The notes: generated from the sequence alone by a model not told the origin. Shown: positions 33,827 to 42,576, numbered from the stretch's first letter. The stretch: DNA of 46,471 nucleotides from Bacteroidales bacterium (GCA_024762655.1 JANTHB010000019.1:1-46471); one strand, 5' to 3'. Made by a program: numbers and translations.

Positions 33827-34852
33827 ATGAAAGAACCTCTTTTCGGTAAGACACTGACAGCTTTGCAGGAGATCGTCCTGGCGGAAGGGCTACCCCGCTA
33901 CAGTGCCGGTCAGATCGCCCAATGGCTCTATCAAAAAAAAGTGCGCACCATAGACGAAATGACCAATCTCTCCAAAACAAACAGGGAGAAACTGAAGAAA
34001 AAATATTCTACCGGACTGCATGAGGCGCTGAGCATGCAGGAATCTGCCGACGGGACAAAAAAATATCTTTTCCCCGTGGCTTCCGGCCATTTTATCGAAA
34101 CGGCCTATATTCCTGAGAAAAACCGTCACACCCTGTGTATCAGCACCCAGGTCGGTTGTAAAATGGGATGTCTTTTTTGCATGACCGGCAAACAGGGGTT
34201 CCACGGACAACTCAGTACGGGAGAGATCCTGAATCAGGTAGTTTCGGTACCGGAAAACGAACAACTCACCAATATTGTATATATGGGCATGGGGGAGCCG
34301 CTGGACAACCCGGAGGCGGTTTTGAAAAGTATTGATATACTCACTGCACCCTGGGGTTTTGCCTTTAGCCCGCGACGCATTACCGTTTCAACCATAGGGA
34401 TCCTGCCTGCCATGAAAGACTTTCTGGAAAAAAGCCAGGCCCATCTGGCGGTCAGTCTTCATTCTCCTTTTGATGAAGAACGGGCTTATCTGATGCCCAT
34501 GCAAAAAAAATACCCCATCAGCCGCGTGATTGATTTCGTAAAAAAATACGATTGGCACGGGCAGCGCCGCATCTCTTTCGAATACATTCTCTTCAAAGGG
34601 CTGAATGACACACCGGCCCATGTAAAGGAACTGGCCCGGCTGCTCAACGGTTTGAAATGCCGTATCAACCTGATCCGTTATCATGCGATCCCCGGTGTTT
34701 CACTCCACAGTCCTTCCGTACACGAGGTGGAGCAGTTCAGTGAGCGGCTGAAAGCAAAAGGGTTGATCTCGACCATCCGTCGTTCACGCGGCCAGGATAT
34801 CGCTGCAGCCTGCGGACTGTTATCCACAAAAGAACGGGAAAGGAAAGGCTAA
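33827..34852 (+). CDS. rlmN: 23S rRNA/tRNA A2503/A37 C2-methyltransferase RlmN
   Basis: 341-residue radical-SAM enzyme that methylates C2 of A2503 in 23S rRNA and A37 in tRNA. The [4Fe-4S] cluster motif is CKMGCLFC (C111, C115, C118). Two catalytic Cys are also present: C104 in HTLCIST, and C329 near the C-terminus in DIAAACGLL. Other family blocks: YMGMGEPLDN, SPRRITVSTIGI, HLAVSLHSPFDEERAYLMP. The frame is open to a TTG at 33779, but that lies inside the terminator stem, so ATG 33827 is the start (-7 box 25 bases upstream). Confidence 0.95.
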   Translation: MKEPLFGKTLTALQEIVLAEGLPRYSAGQIAQWLYQKKVRTIDEMTNLSKTNREKLKKKYSTGLHEALSMQESADGTKKYLFPVASGHFIETAYIPEKNRHTLCISTQVGCKMGCLFCMTGKQGFHGQLSTGEILNQVVSVPENEQLTNIVYMGMGEPLDNPEAVLKSIDILTAPWGFAFSPRRITVSTIGILPAMKDFLEKSQAHLAVSLHSPFDEERAYLMPMQKKYPISRVIDFVKKYDWHGQRRISFEYILFKGLNDTPAHVKELARLLNGLKCRINLIRYHAIPGVSLHSPSVHEVEQFSERLKAKGLISTIRRSRGQDIAAACGLLSTKERERKG

Positions 34853-34876
34853 AAAAGCATTATGCCCTCGGTGCTT

Positions 34877-37651
34877 TCACCTCTTTTTTTGAGCTGAGAT
34901 ATACAAACCGTTAAAGAACAATTTAAAGGTACCGTGCGACTGGGCTCTTTGTATAATGCCAGGGCCGAAGATAAAAAGGTCGCCTTCGCCGATCTTTGCT
35001 TCCAACATCGTCGTCCCGCCATACAAACGATCTTGCCCCCATGCCCATCCGCTGCGCAAAGGACGGTCGCTGTCGAACCAACCCACTGGGATGATCCCTG
35101 TTTTACCGGCATCGGGTTTTAGCCTGAAAACCGGACTGTTGCTGAACATGCAATCCACATGCTCCGGCATACCCCAGGTGATCTGCTGACGTTTATTCAA
35201 CCGGATACGTAAAATAGAGGTAGGAATGAAATATTCTTCTTTTTTCAGGGGTTCCCCCTTGCTGTTCACAATGTGATTGCTTACGGGCAAACCCAGGTAG
35301 GCGGAGAGGTTGGCAGAAGAGCCCAGTGCCAGAACCGTCCCCCCCTTTTTTATAAAATCTTCTATTTGCGGAATAGATTTTTCTGCTGTAATCCGCCCCA
35401 GTCTGTTCCGGTATTCTTGCGGGACAGAGGATGCAGGAGGTTGTTGCCTGGAGAGATAGGGTGCTACTGCTGCTTTTGCTCTTCTTTTTTTTGCCGGGAT
35501 AGCTCCATCCACAAAAACAATTACATCAAAGTCTTTACGAAGATGTCCCGCATCGATCCTTTTTGGATAAACCACCTCAAACGGAAACTCAAATTGCTCC
35601 AGCAACCATCGGGTCCATCCCGAAGAAATCGATCCTCCGTACCGGTCCCACAAGGCTATACGGGGTATATGCAGGGTGGAAAAAATCGTTTCCGGCAGTG
35701 CAGGCAAGCCCTGAAAACTTATCCCCAAATTCCGGGCTAATGTTTCAATAAAAGGTCGGTCGCTGGTTTCCAGGAAGAAAGCCCCTGTTGTCCCGTCTCC
35801 CGCTGTCTGTTTCAGCCACTTTACCGGGATATTCTTCTTCATTGCCCGATTTACCGCTATGATCGCATTGTTTGACCGGTAGGGCAAAAGATATCCTGCC
35901 GCGTGATCCGTCCCCTTTACCACACCCGGCATAAACTTAGCCAGTCCTTTTATTTTGGAGAAAGGACCGTCGAAACCTTCCAATAACCGGTTAAAACGAA
36001 TACCCATCTGGTAAGAAAGGTTATAACCCGCATTGTCATACGGAGGGATGGGGGGCCCTCCTGCATACAGGAAATCATTGGGGTAATCCTGAGGTTCGAA
36101 CATGTCCAGGATATGCCCCCGGAAGGCCTGGGCACATTTTACGACATAGGAACCCCTGGGGTACTTTTCCCCGCTTACCGTAAAATCACGGTCAGCTACC
36201 ATGACCGTCACTCCGTTTTTGATGAGGGTGTTTACAAATCTTGTGGCCGTAGGAAAATCGGGTTGATCCGAAGGCAGGATATATCCGCGGGGATCACGGT
36301 TTTCAGGGAGCCGGAACCAGGAGAAATACTTCGGATCATATCCTTTTCCTCTCCTGCGCACCAGTTGGGGTGAAGCAAAATTGTATGTGGTATCCTCTGC
36401 AATTCTACGGATCACTTCATCCACATTCTTAGGTAACACCGTCCAACTGTCCTTACTGCCTTTTTCAATGGCTTTTTTACCCATCAGGTAGCGGTTATAG
36501 AGCACCTGCTCACTATTTTTCGAGGCATAATCCAACACAGCACGATCCATGGTCATGGAATACTCAATCGCTTCCCGGAAATGAAATATCCTGGGCTTGT
36601 GAGGCAGCGGCATATCCATAGTCTGAAGCTGGCGATCGGGATAAAAAGCCAGTCTGACAGGTGTGGGGTTTCCTTTGATCTCGGTAAGCATGCCTAGTTC
36701 ATTATGAAAATAGGCCGTGGTACGAATGCTGCCGTTGTACCAGGCCGAATAACCTGATGTCTTACGCATCCCGCTGCCTGCTTTGCCTTCTGCGATCAGG
36801 CGGTTATGGATACTGATCCCTACGGCCTGGTTCCCGATGTTGACCATCGGATCACATCTATAGTTAGGAGGATCACGGAAAGGAGGTACAAAAACGATAA
36901 GATCGCTGGGCCCTGTCTGATGATGATTGTAGCTGATCTGAGGAAACCATTCGTGGTACTGTATCCGTGCTTCATTCTCAGTTTCCTTCTGTGTCACCAT
37001 ATAATGATCCCGGTTGTTGTCATGCCCGATGTATTTCTGATACAATCGGGGTAACCCCGAAGTACTTCTTTTTAAAGTATCTTTTTCACGCATATACCAG
37101 GAAGATACCAGGTCCATTCCGTCCGGGTTCAGATGCACCAGCAAAATGATCAGATCGTCCAGAAAACGGAGGGTCTCGGGATCCTTCCTGCTCACTAGCT
37201 GCCACGACAGTTCGATAAGCTGATGGGCTCCCACCACCTCGGTAGCATGCAATCCCCCGTCGATCCAGACGACCGGCTTTCCGATCTTTGAGAGCCGGCG
37301 GGCTTCCTCATCCGTGAGCCCTTCGGCCAATGCCAGCTTTTTGGATATTTCCCTGTATTTGTCCAAAACCCTCATGTTATCCGGAGAGGTAATAATAGCC
37401 ATATACTGGGGCCGGCCTTCCTCTGTTTTGCCGATCTCAACCAGTTTAAAAAGGGAGGACTGCTGATCCAGTATTTTCCAGTAACCGGCAAATTGCTTGT
37501 AGGTAAACAACTGATAATCCGCTCCTACCTCATGTCCGAAATATTCTTTCGGAGAAGTAACGGCCGGCTGGCCGGTAACGGCTATACCCAGTAAATAAAA
37601 TGATAATATGCTGAAGACGACCTTCAGCCATCTGAAGATGTCTGATTTCAT
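34877..37651 (-). CDS. Exported M14-family metallocarboxypeptidase
   Basis: 924 residues from ATG 37651; the frame is open to 37714 but only the later start gives a normal signal peptide (VVFSILSFYLLGIAVTG) and clears the upstream gene. Zn-binding motif HATE (H135, E138) follows the conserved WIDGGLHATEV. ILLVHLNPDGMD and ISYNHHQTGPS are further M14 blocks with the third His ligand. The C-terminal half (about 450 residues) has no clear motif and is like that of other large Bacteroidota M14 proteins. Located periplasmic or surface. It follows the GH20 gene after 34 bases, so it may remove peptides from glycoproteins whose sugars GH20 trims; inferred. Confidence 0.85.
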   Translation of the reverse strand: MKSDIFRWLKVVFSILSFYLLGIAVTGQPAVTSPKEYFGHEVGADYQLFTYKQFAGYWKILDQQSSLFKLVEIGKTEEGRPQYMAIITSPDNMRVLDKYREISKKLALAEGLTDEEARRLSKIGKPVVWIDGGLHATEVVGAHQLIELSWQLVSRKDPETLRFLDDLIILLVHLNPDGMDLVSSWYMREKDTLKRSTSGLPRLYQKYIGHDNNRDHYMVTQKETENEARIQYHEWFPQISYNHHQTGPSDLIVFVPPFRDPPNYRCDPMVNIGNQAVGISIHNRLIAEGKAGSGMRKTSGYSAWYNGSIRTTAYFHNELGMLTEIKGNPTPVRLAFYPDRQLQTMDMPLPHKPRIFHFREAIEYSMTMDRAVLDYASKNSEQVLYNRYLMGKKAIEKGSKDSWTVLPKNVDEVIRRIAEDTTYNFASPQLVRRRGKGYDPKYFSWFRLPENRDPRGYILPSDQPDFPTATRFVNTLIKNGVTVMVADRDFTVSGEKYPRGSYVVKCAQAFRGHILDMFEPQDYPNDFLYAGGPPIPPYDNAGYNLSYQMGIRFNRLLEGFDGPFSKIKGLAKFMPGVVKGTDHAAGYLLPYRSNNAIIAVNRAMKKNIPVKWLKQTAGDGTTGAFFLETSDRPFIETLARNLGISFQGLPALPETIFSTLHIPRIALWDRYGGSISSGWTRWLLEQFEFPFEVVYPKRIDAGHLRKDFDVIVFVDGAIPAKKRRAKAAVAPYLSRQQPPASSVPQEYRNRLGRITAEKSIPQIEDFIKKGGTVLALGSSANLSAYLGLPVSNHIVNSKGEPLKKEEYFIPTSILRIRLNKRQQITWGMPEHVDCMFSNSPVFRLKPDAGKTGIIPVGWFDSDRPLRSGWAWGQDRLYGGTTMLEAKIGEGDLFIFGPGIIQRAQSHGTFKLFFNGLYISAQKKR

Positions 37652-37685
37652 AATATTAATATCTGTATTAAATAAATAAACTGCT

Positions 37686-39347
37686 TTATTCACCCAGCGG
37701 TCTGTAATGCACACCCATTACTTTCAGGTGTTGCAGGTTGGCCTTCAACCGGTTCACAAAATCATCATAATCTTTTTCTCCTGCGGGGGTCCAGTCCACC
37801 TCCGAAAGGGCACAGGCCCGCGGATAGACCATGTATTCCACATAATCGGGGGTAGCCATATATTCGGTCCACACATTTCCCTGGGCCCCCAGGATATACT
37901 TTTGTTCCTCCGGCGTCAGCTCTGCGGGCACCGGTTCGTAGGAATAAACTTTTTTCAGGGGCAGAAAACCTCCAATGGCGAGTGGCTCTTTATCCTTATC
38001 TCCCTGGTAATAATCAAAATAGCAATAACTATTGGGTGTCATGATCACATCATGTTTCATCTTGGCTGCAGCGATGCCCCCCTTGATCCCCCGCCACGAC
38101 ATCACCGTAGCATTGGGAGCCAGACCTCCTTCCAGGATCTCATCCCATCCTATTATATTATGTCCGTGGGCATTCAGGAATTTTTCAATCCTGGAAATAA
38201 AATAATTCTGCAATTCATGCTCATCTTTCAGTCCTTCGGCTTTGATGCGAGCCTGGCATTTCGGACATTTTTCCCACCGGTCTTTCGGGGCTTCATCCCC
38301 ACCGATATGGATATACTTGCTGGGAAAAAGATCCATCACTTCCGTCAATACATTTTCGAGAAAAGTAAAGACACTGTCATTGCCAGCACAGTAGATGTCT
38401 TTGAAGACACCCCAGTGCGTAGCTACCTCATAGGGACCGCCGGTACAACCCAGTTGCGGATAAGAAGCCAGAGCAGCCAGGGAATGACCCGGCATTTCAA
38501 TCTCCGGAATAACCGTGATATATAGCTTTTTAGCGTGTGCTACCACCTCTTTGATATCCTCCTGTGTATAATAACCACAATCTTTCTTGCCGTCATATCT
38601 GGCCTCTTTTTCACCTTCCCAAGATCCGACCAGTGTTTCTTTGCGACAGGATCCGATCTGCGTAAGTTTCGGATATTTCTTAATCTCGATCCGCCATCCC
38701 TGGTCTTCGGTCAGATGCCAGTGAAATGTATTGTATTTATACATGGCCATCATATCCAGATACCGCAGGATGAAGTCTTTCGGGAAGAAATGGCGTCCCA
38801 CATCCAGATGAAGTCCCCGGTACGGGAAACGGGGCTGGTCTTCTATATTGGCACACGGTACGGAAAAAGTAACATTCTCCGCTTTGGCAGCACCCTCCAC
38901 CTGCGGGGGCAACAATTGCCGCAAGGTCTGTATGCCGTAAAAAATACCCCGCGGTTCTTTGGCTTTTATCTCAATCGTTTTGGGGGTTATGTTCAGCAGA
39001 TAACCCTCCGGATTCATGTCCAGGGTAGTATCCAGCACCATTAGCAGGCTGTTTTTGGCAGCCCTGGGCCTGGCGGCAGGAGCCACATCCATGGTAAATC
39101 CACCGGAACGGTTCAACATCCCGGAAAAATATTCACCGATGTCTTTCAGGCCGGCATGGTCGGGATAATACTTTATCTCCGTTTGGGGCGTGAAAGTAAA
39201 CTGCCCGCTACTCTTTACCAGTTTCACCGGTTTGGGGATAACAGGATAAGCGTTTTCCTTAACCTGAGAGGTGTCTTTGCCGGTACAGCCGGCCAGTAAA
39301 AAGGCAATAAACAATACAAGTCCCGGGAATAAAGCATTCTTTTTCAT
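37686..39347 (-). CDS. GH20 beta-N-acetylhexosaminidase lipoprotein
   Basis: 553 residues from ATG 39347. Releases terminal beta-linked GlcNAc or GalNAc. Lipoprotein signal ends at Cys21 (FLLAGC). The N-terminal GH20b domain (about 35-170) precedes the TIM barrel, with RGLHLDVGRHFFPKDFI, FHWHLTEDQGWRIEI and PEIEMPGHSLAALASYP. The catalytic Asp-Glu pair is D351-E352 in IHIGGDEAPKDRW. Substrate-assisted retaining mechanism is known for the family. The ORF opens earlier (39413) but the signal fixes the start. First gene of the operon with M14, behind a promoter (39383-39414) and the 33-bp-phased palindromes. Confidence 0.93.
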   Translation of the reverse strand: MKKNALFPGLVLFIAFLLAGCTGKDTSQVKENAYPVIPKPVKLVKSSGQFTFTPQTEIKYYPDHAGLKDIGEYFSGMLNRSGGFTMDVAPAARPRAAKNSLLMVLDTTLDMNPEGYLLNITPKTIEIKAKEPRGIFYGIQTLRQLLPPQVEGAAKAENVTFSVPCANIEDQPRFPYRGLHLDVGRHFFPKDFILRYLDMMAMYKYNTFHWHLTEDQGWRIEIKKYPKLTQIGSCRKETLVGSWEGEKEARYDGKKDCGYYTQEDIKEVVAHAKKLYITVIPEIEMPGHSLAALASYPQLGCTGGPYEVATHWGVFKDIYCAGNDSVFTFLENVLTEVMDLFPSKYIHIGGDEAPKDRWEKCPKCQARIKAEGLKDEHELQNYFISRIEKFLNAHGHNIIGWDEILEGGLAPNATVMSWRGIKGGIAAAKMKHDVIMTPNSYCYFDYYQGDKDKEPLAIGGFLPLKKVYSYEPVPAELTPEEQKYILGAQGNVWTEYMATPDYVEYMVYPRACALSEVDWTPAGEKDYDDFVNRLKANLQHLKVMGVHYRPLGE

Positions 39348-39382
39348 TATGGTAATGTTTTTGGTTGGTAATTCAGGAAGGG

Positions 39383-39414
39383 CGAAAATAAAGAAAATTC
39401 CGGTACGGAGCAAG
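39383..39414 (-). promoter_or_regulatory. Promoter of the GH20-M14 operon
   Basis: On the minus strand CTTG (39411-39414) and TATTTTCG (39383-39390) are spaced by 20 bp, each one mismatch from TTTG / TAnnTTTG. The start point would be about 39376. Confidence 0.5.
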
Positions 39415-39434
39415 ACTCATTTCGCCATAAATCA

Positions 39435-39515
39435 TTTGGTAATATCAAACATTATTATTTTTATTTATTTGGTACTACCAATCATTTTAGATATTTATTA
39501 TTTGGTATTACCAAG
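39435..39515. promoter_or_regulatory. Three TTTGGTAnTACCAA palindromes at exact 33-bp spacing
   Basis: TTTGGTAATATCAAA (39435-39449), TTTGGTACTACCAAT (39468-39482) and TTTGGTATTACCAAG (39501-39515) start 33 bp apart twice. The second and third are perfect 13-bp palindromes (TTGGTAnTACCAA); the first has one broken half. The spacers are AT-rich and unlike each other. 33 bp is close to three helical turns, so the sites face the same side of the helix. They resemble GntR/FadR-type operators. They lie roughly 60-140 bases upstream of the GH20 start point, and also upstream of the ATPase stump at 39558. Confidence 0.65.
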
Positions 39516-39557
39516 TATTTTTTATTATATTTTTCGGACACTTATCTGATACATCTT

Positions 39558-39914
39558 ATGGTACGTCACGGGAAAACCAACGAAAGGATCCTTTCCCCGA
39601 GAAAGATCTATGCTTCAGACCTGGGGATACGCAACCTTTTTACCGGATTCAGGGACATAGGAGCTTTGTTCGAAAATTATGTTTTTCTGAAGATAAGAAA
39701 ACTGGGCCCTGCCTATCTCTATGAAGACCGGACAGAGATAGATTTTGTGATAAGGGATCAGGTACTGATCGAAGCCAAATACCAAAACGCACAAATGAAC
39801 AAAAAACAACAGGATCTTTTCAACCGTTATCCTGCCCGGCAAAAATTCGTTGTCAGGAATTACAGGGACATTGAAAGGATGATGCAGGAGCTGAAAACAA
39901 AAACCTCCGCCTAA
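39558..39914 (+). pseudogene. C-terminal remnant of a DUF4143-type AAA ATPase
   Basis: 118 codons that match only the last third of AAA/DUF4143 proteins. Visible are ILSPRKIYASDLGIRNLF, FRDIGALFENYVFLKIRKLG, the nuclease-like core YLYEDRTEIDFVIRDQVLIEAKY, and LFNRYPARQKFVV. Full-length members are about 380-400 residues with an N-terminal P-loop ATPase, absent here. The DNA before the frame is very AT-rich, not coding, and carries the palindrome array. The gene is therefore 5'-truncated. Its stop lies in the loop of a perfect hairpin (39903-39922). Confidence 0.75.
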
Positions 39915-39922
39915 GCGGAGGT
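39903..39922. terminator. Perfect 8-bp hairpin over the stop of the ATPase remnant
   Basis: ACCTCCGC (39903-39910) pairs with GCGGAGGT (39915-39922), with the TAA stop in the loop. No T-run follows, so termination would be weak or Rho-assisted. Confidence 0.45.
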
Positions 39923-40062
39923 ATAGGACGATATGTCCTTCGGCATATAGCCTTATTGTGATAAGATGTAATTTGATAGAGCCAAAAATAATAAACTAAA
40001 GTTTCGCACTGGATTAAAAAATTTATATGTCTGGAATATATTATGTTAGTACAATATAAAAA

Positions 40063-40130
40063 CTTTGCGGTCCTTCGCGACCTCTTTGCGGTTCTTTGCG
40101 GAATAGCTGTTACGCAAAGAAAACGCAAAG
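40063..40130. repeat. Phased CTTTGCG repeats in inverted arrangement
   Basis: Direct units start at 40063, 40073 (CTTCGCG variant), 40084 and 40094, a 10-11 base step. Reverse units CGCAAAG are at 40113-40119 and 40124-40130. The two halves can fold into a long imperfect hairpin around 40101-40112. Such CTTTGCG-rich repeats are common in Bacteroidota genomes. The surrounding gap (39923-40230) holds nothing else except the DUF2905 promoter. Confidence 0.7.
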
Positions 40131-40209
40131 TTGCGCCAGGTTGGTTTTTCATAAAGGCAGGTTGTAACGGGTTACCCGGATAAAAGGAAAGGATAACGGA
40201 AACTTTATA

Positions 40210-40217
40210 TATTTTTG
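40210..40217 (+). promoter_or_regulatory. -7 box upstream of DUF2905
   Basis: TATTTTTG fits TAnnTTTG, 14 bases before the ATG. No TTTG at -33. Confidence 0.5.
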
Positions 40218-40230
40218 TAAAAAAACCACC

Positions 40231-40455
40231 ATGCAGCATCTTGGCAAAATACTGATCATTACCGGTATTATTCTGGTTATTACGGGGGTGATCATCTGGG
40301 CGCTAGCCGGCAGGACGGGATGGTTCGGGCATCTGCCGGGAGACATACGGATCCGCAGAGAGCATTTCGCCTTTTATTTTCCCCTTACCTCCATGCTCCT
40401 GCTCAGTGCCGTACTTAGCTTTATCATCTGGCTCATACAAAAGATTTTAAGATAA
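40231..40455 (+). CDS. DUF2905 small membrane protein
   Basis: 74 residues with two hydrophobic helices (about 6-27 and 48-70) around the signature AGRTGWFGHLPGDIRIRRE, which identifies DUF2905. Function unknown. It is probably cotranscribed with the glucoamylase-type gene that begins about 50 bases further on. Confidence 0.85.
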   Translation: MQHLGKILIITGIILVITGVIIWALAGRTGWFGHLPGDIRIRREHFAFYFPLTSMLLLSAVLSFIIWLIQKILR

Positions 40456-40504
40456 TCTCCGCACAATGGTTAAAAACCCCGGCTTCCGGCAAAACACCTC
40501 TGGC

Positions 40505-41872
40505 ATGATAAAAATCAGAACCTTCTTGTTCAGCATTCTCCTGGCAAATGCCTTTACGGGCTGCCATCATCCCGGCAAAGCAGACCTGCAGGGGACTCCT
40601 CCTCTCACCGATCAGGAACTGTTGCGAGAGGTACAGCAACGCACTTTTCAATATTTCTGGGAGGGGGCAGAGCCTCATTCGGGGGCTGCGCGTGAACGTA
40701 TTCATATCGACGGCATTTATCCGCAGAATGATCAAAACATTGTTGCCACGGGAGGTACGGGTTTTGGCATTATGGCTGTTATTGCAGGAATAGAAGAAGG
40801 TTTCATAACCCGCAGGGAGGGGTTTGCCAGAATCGGGAAAATTGTAAATTTCCTGGAACATGCCGATCGTTTTCACGGGATGTGGCCTCACTGGCTGGAG
40901 GGTGAAACGGGAAAAGTAAAGCCTTTTTCTCCCAGGGATGACGGCGCCGATGCGGTAGAGACGGCCTATTTGTTCCAGGGGCTTCTTGCTGCCAGACAAT
41001 ATTTCCGGACCGGTAATTCCGAAGAAAGGGTTCTTGCCGCCTCCATAGACACCCTCTGGCGTGAAGCGGAATGGAGCTGGTTTACAAAAAACGGCGAAAA
41101 CGTACTGTACTGGCATTGGTCTCCCAACTATGGCTGGGAAATGAATTTCCCGGTACGGGGCTACAATGAATGCCTTATCTATTATATTCTCGCCGCCTCC
41201 TCGCCCACCTATCCCGTATCCCCTGAGGTGTACCACCAGGGTTGGGCCAGGAACGGAGACATAGATACAACCGTCATAACGTACGGGTACAAGTTATCGT
41301 TGAAACATAATTATGCTTTAACCTATGGAGGGCCCCTTTTCTGGGCTCATTACTCTTATCTTGGCCTCAATCCGGAGGGTCTTCGGGACCAGTATGCCGA
41401 TTACTGGCAGGAAAATGTGAACCAGACCCTGATCAACAGGCAGTGGTGTCTTGACAATCCGGGACATTATACCGGATACGGGCCGGATTGCTGGGGTCTG
41501 ACAGCCAGTTACTCCAGGAACGAAGACGGAACAACCGGGTATGCAGCACATCAACCGGGGGCTGACAAGGGGGTAATCTCCCCCACGGCTGCCATATCCT
41601 CCATCGTTTATGCACCCGAGTACGCCATGCAGGCTATCCGCGGATTCTATGAAAAGTACGGCGACCGGCTTCTGGGGAAATACGGCTTTTACGACGCCTT
41701 TTCTCCGCAATATGACTGGTTCCCGCAACGGTATCTTGCCATCGACCAGGGCCCCGTCGTGGTGATGATCGAAAACCATAAAACAGGCCTGCTGTGGAAA
41801 CTGTTTATGTCTTCTCCTGAGATTCAGGAAGGGTTGACAAAACTCGGATTTCAATATAAAACAGAGCCGTAA
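40505..41872 (+). CDS. GH144 / glucoamylase-type (PF10091) glycoside hydrolase lipoprotein
   Basis: 455 residues from ATG 40505. An upstream ATG at 40466 is in frame, but the lipoprotein signal MIKIRTFLFSILLANAFTGC starts at 40505 (Cys20). The family blocks are RTFQYFWEGAEPHSG, VATGGTGFGIMAVIAGIEEGF, MWPHWLEGETG and DDGADAVETAYLFQGLLAARQYF in the first half. GYNECLIYYILAASSPTYPV, GLTASYSRNEDG and SPTAAISSIVYAPEYA follow. The (alpha/alpha)6 family includes endo-beta-1,2-glucanases (GH144), so a beta-1,2-glucan is one candidate, but other members have other substrates. Exported, probably outer-membrane anchored. Confidence 0.85.
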   Translation: MIKIRTFLFSILLANAFTGCHHPGKADLQGTPPLTDQELLREVQQRTFQYFWEGAEPHSGAARERIHIDGIYPQNDQNIVATGGTGFGIMAVIAGIEEGFITRREGFARIGKIVNFLEHADRFHGMWPHWLEGETGKVKPFSPRDDGADAVETAYLFQGLLAARQYFRTGNSEERVLAASIDTLWREAEWSWFTKNGENVLYWHWSPNYGWEMNFPVRGYNECLIYYILAASSPTYPVSPEVYHQGWARNGDIDTTVITYGYKLSLKHNYALTYGGPLFWAHYSYLGLNPEGLRDQYADYWQENVNQTLINRQWCLDNPGHYTGYGPDCWGLTASYSRNEDGTTGYAAHQPGADKGVISPTAAISSIVYAPEYAMQAIRGFYEKYGDRLLGKYGFYDAFSPQYDWFPQRYLAIDQGPVVVMIENHKTGLLWKLFMSSPEIQEGLTKLGFQYKTEP

Positions 41873-41879
41873 ATATTGC

Positions 41880-41887
41880 TATCTTTG
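41880..41887 (+). promoter_or_regulatory. -7 box of the ysxC promoter
   Basis: TATCTTTG matches TAnnTTTG, 35 bases before ATG 41922. No clear TTTG -33 box. Confidence 0.6.
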
Positions 41888-41921
41888 TCCCCTCCGGAAT
41901 CGAAAATAAGTCTCGTGCCTT

Positions 41922-42527
41922 ATGGTCATTCACCAGATCAAATTTACCGGAAGCAGTCCCTCCCTGAAGTTGTGTCCCGCGCCGGAGCTTCCGGAGTATG
42001 CTTTCACGGGCCGCTCAAACGTCGGCAAGTCTTCCCTGATCAACATGCTGTGTCAACGCAAAAGCCTGGCACGTATCTCCTCAACCCCCGGAAAAACCCA
42101 ACTGATCAATCATTTTCTGATCAATGAGGATTGGTATCTTGCGGATCTTCCCGGCTATGGGTATGCCAGGACAGGTAAGAAAAAGATCCGGAAATTTAAA
42201 GATCTGGTCACAGACTATGTGTTGCACCGGGAAAATCTGATGAGTCTGTTCCTGCTTATCGATGTCCGTCATCCGGATCTTGACAATGATAAAAAATTCA
42301 TGGATTATCTGGGAGCACAAGGCATTCCCTTTGTCGTTGTCTTTACGAAAGCGGATAAACTATCTTCCAACCAGTTGGAAAAAAACAAGAAGGTATTCCT
42401 GCAGCATACATTACAACGCTGGGAAACCGCTCCCGGCATTTTTATCACCTCCGCCAAAACCGGTATGGGCAGAGAAGAAATCCTCGATTTTATAGAAAAG
42501 ACAAATCCTATGTTCAAAAAGCGTTAA
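41922..42527 (+). CDS. ysxC: Ribosome biogenesis GTP-binding protein YsxC/EngB
   Basis: A 201-residue essential GTPase in large-subunit assembly. G1 is GRSNVGKSS (residues 30-38), G2 includes STPGKTQ (54-60), G3 is DLPGYG (75-80), G4 is TKAD and G5 is SAKT. The TrmE/Era-like order and short length match YsxC (YihA). Cytoplasmic. It starts a run of co-directional housekeeping genes. Confidence 0.93.
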   Translation: MVIHQIKFTGSSPSLKLCPAPELPEYAFTGRSNVGKSSLINMLCQRKSLARISSTPGKTQLINHFLINEDWYLADLPGYGYARTGKKKIRKFKDLVTDYVLHRENLMSLFLLIDVRHPDLDNDKKFMDYLGAQGIPFVVVFTKADKLSSNQLEKNKKVFLQHTLQRWETAPGIFITSAKTGMGREEILDFIEKTNPMFKKR

Positions 42528-42568
42528 AAAAAATCCGTGTCCGCCGGATGCTTATAAACGGAATATTG

Positions 42569-42576
42569 TAATTTTG
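42569..42576 (+). promoter_or_regulatory. -7 box of the prs promoter
   Basis: TAATTTTG fits TAnnTTTG, 31 bases before the prs ATG. No TTTG at -33. Confidence 0.6.

Noticed and set aside
37707-38525. 272-codon frame antisense to GH20
   Set aside because: Covered by the GH20 catalytic domain on minus; no motif of its own.
39435-39533. CRISPR-like regular spacing
   Set aside because: Only a 13-15-bp palindrome is conserved, there are three copies, and no cas genes; an operator array fits better.
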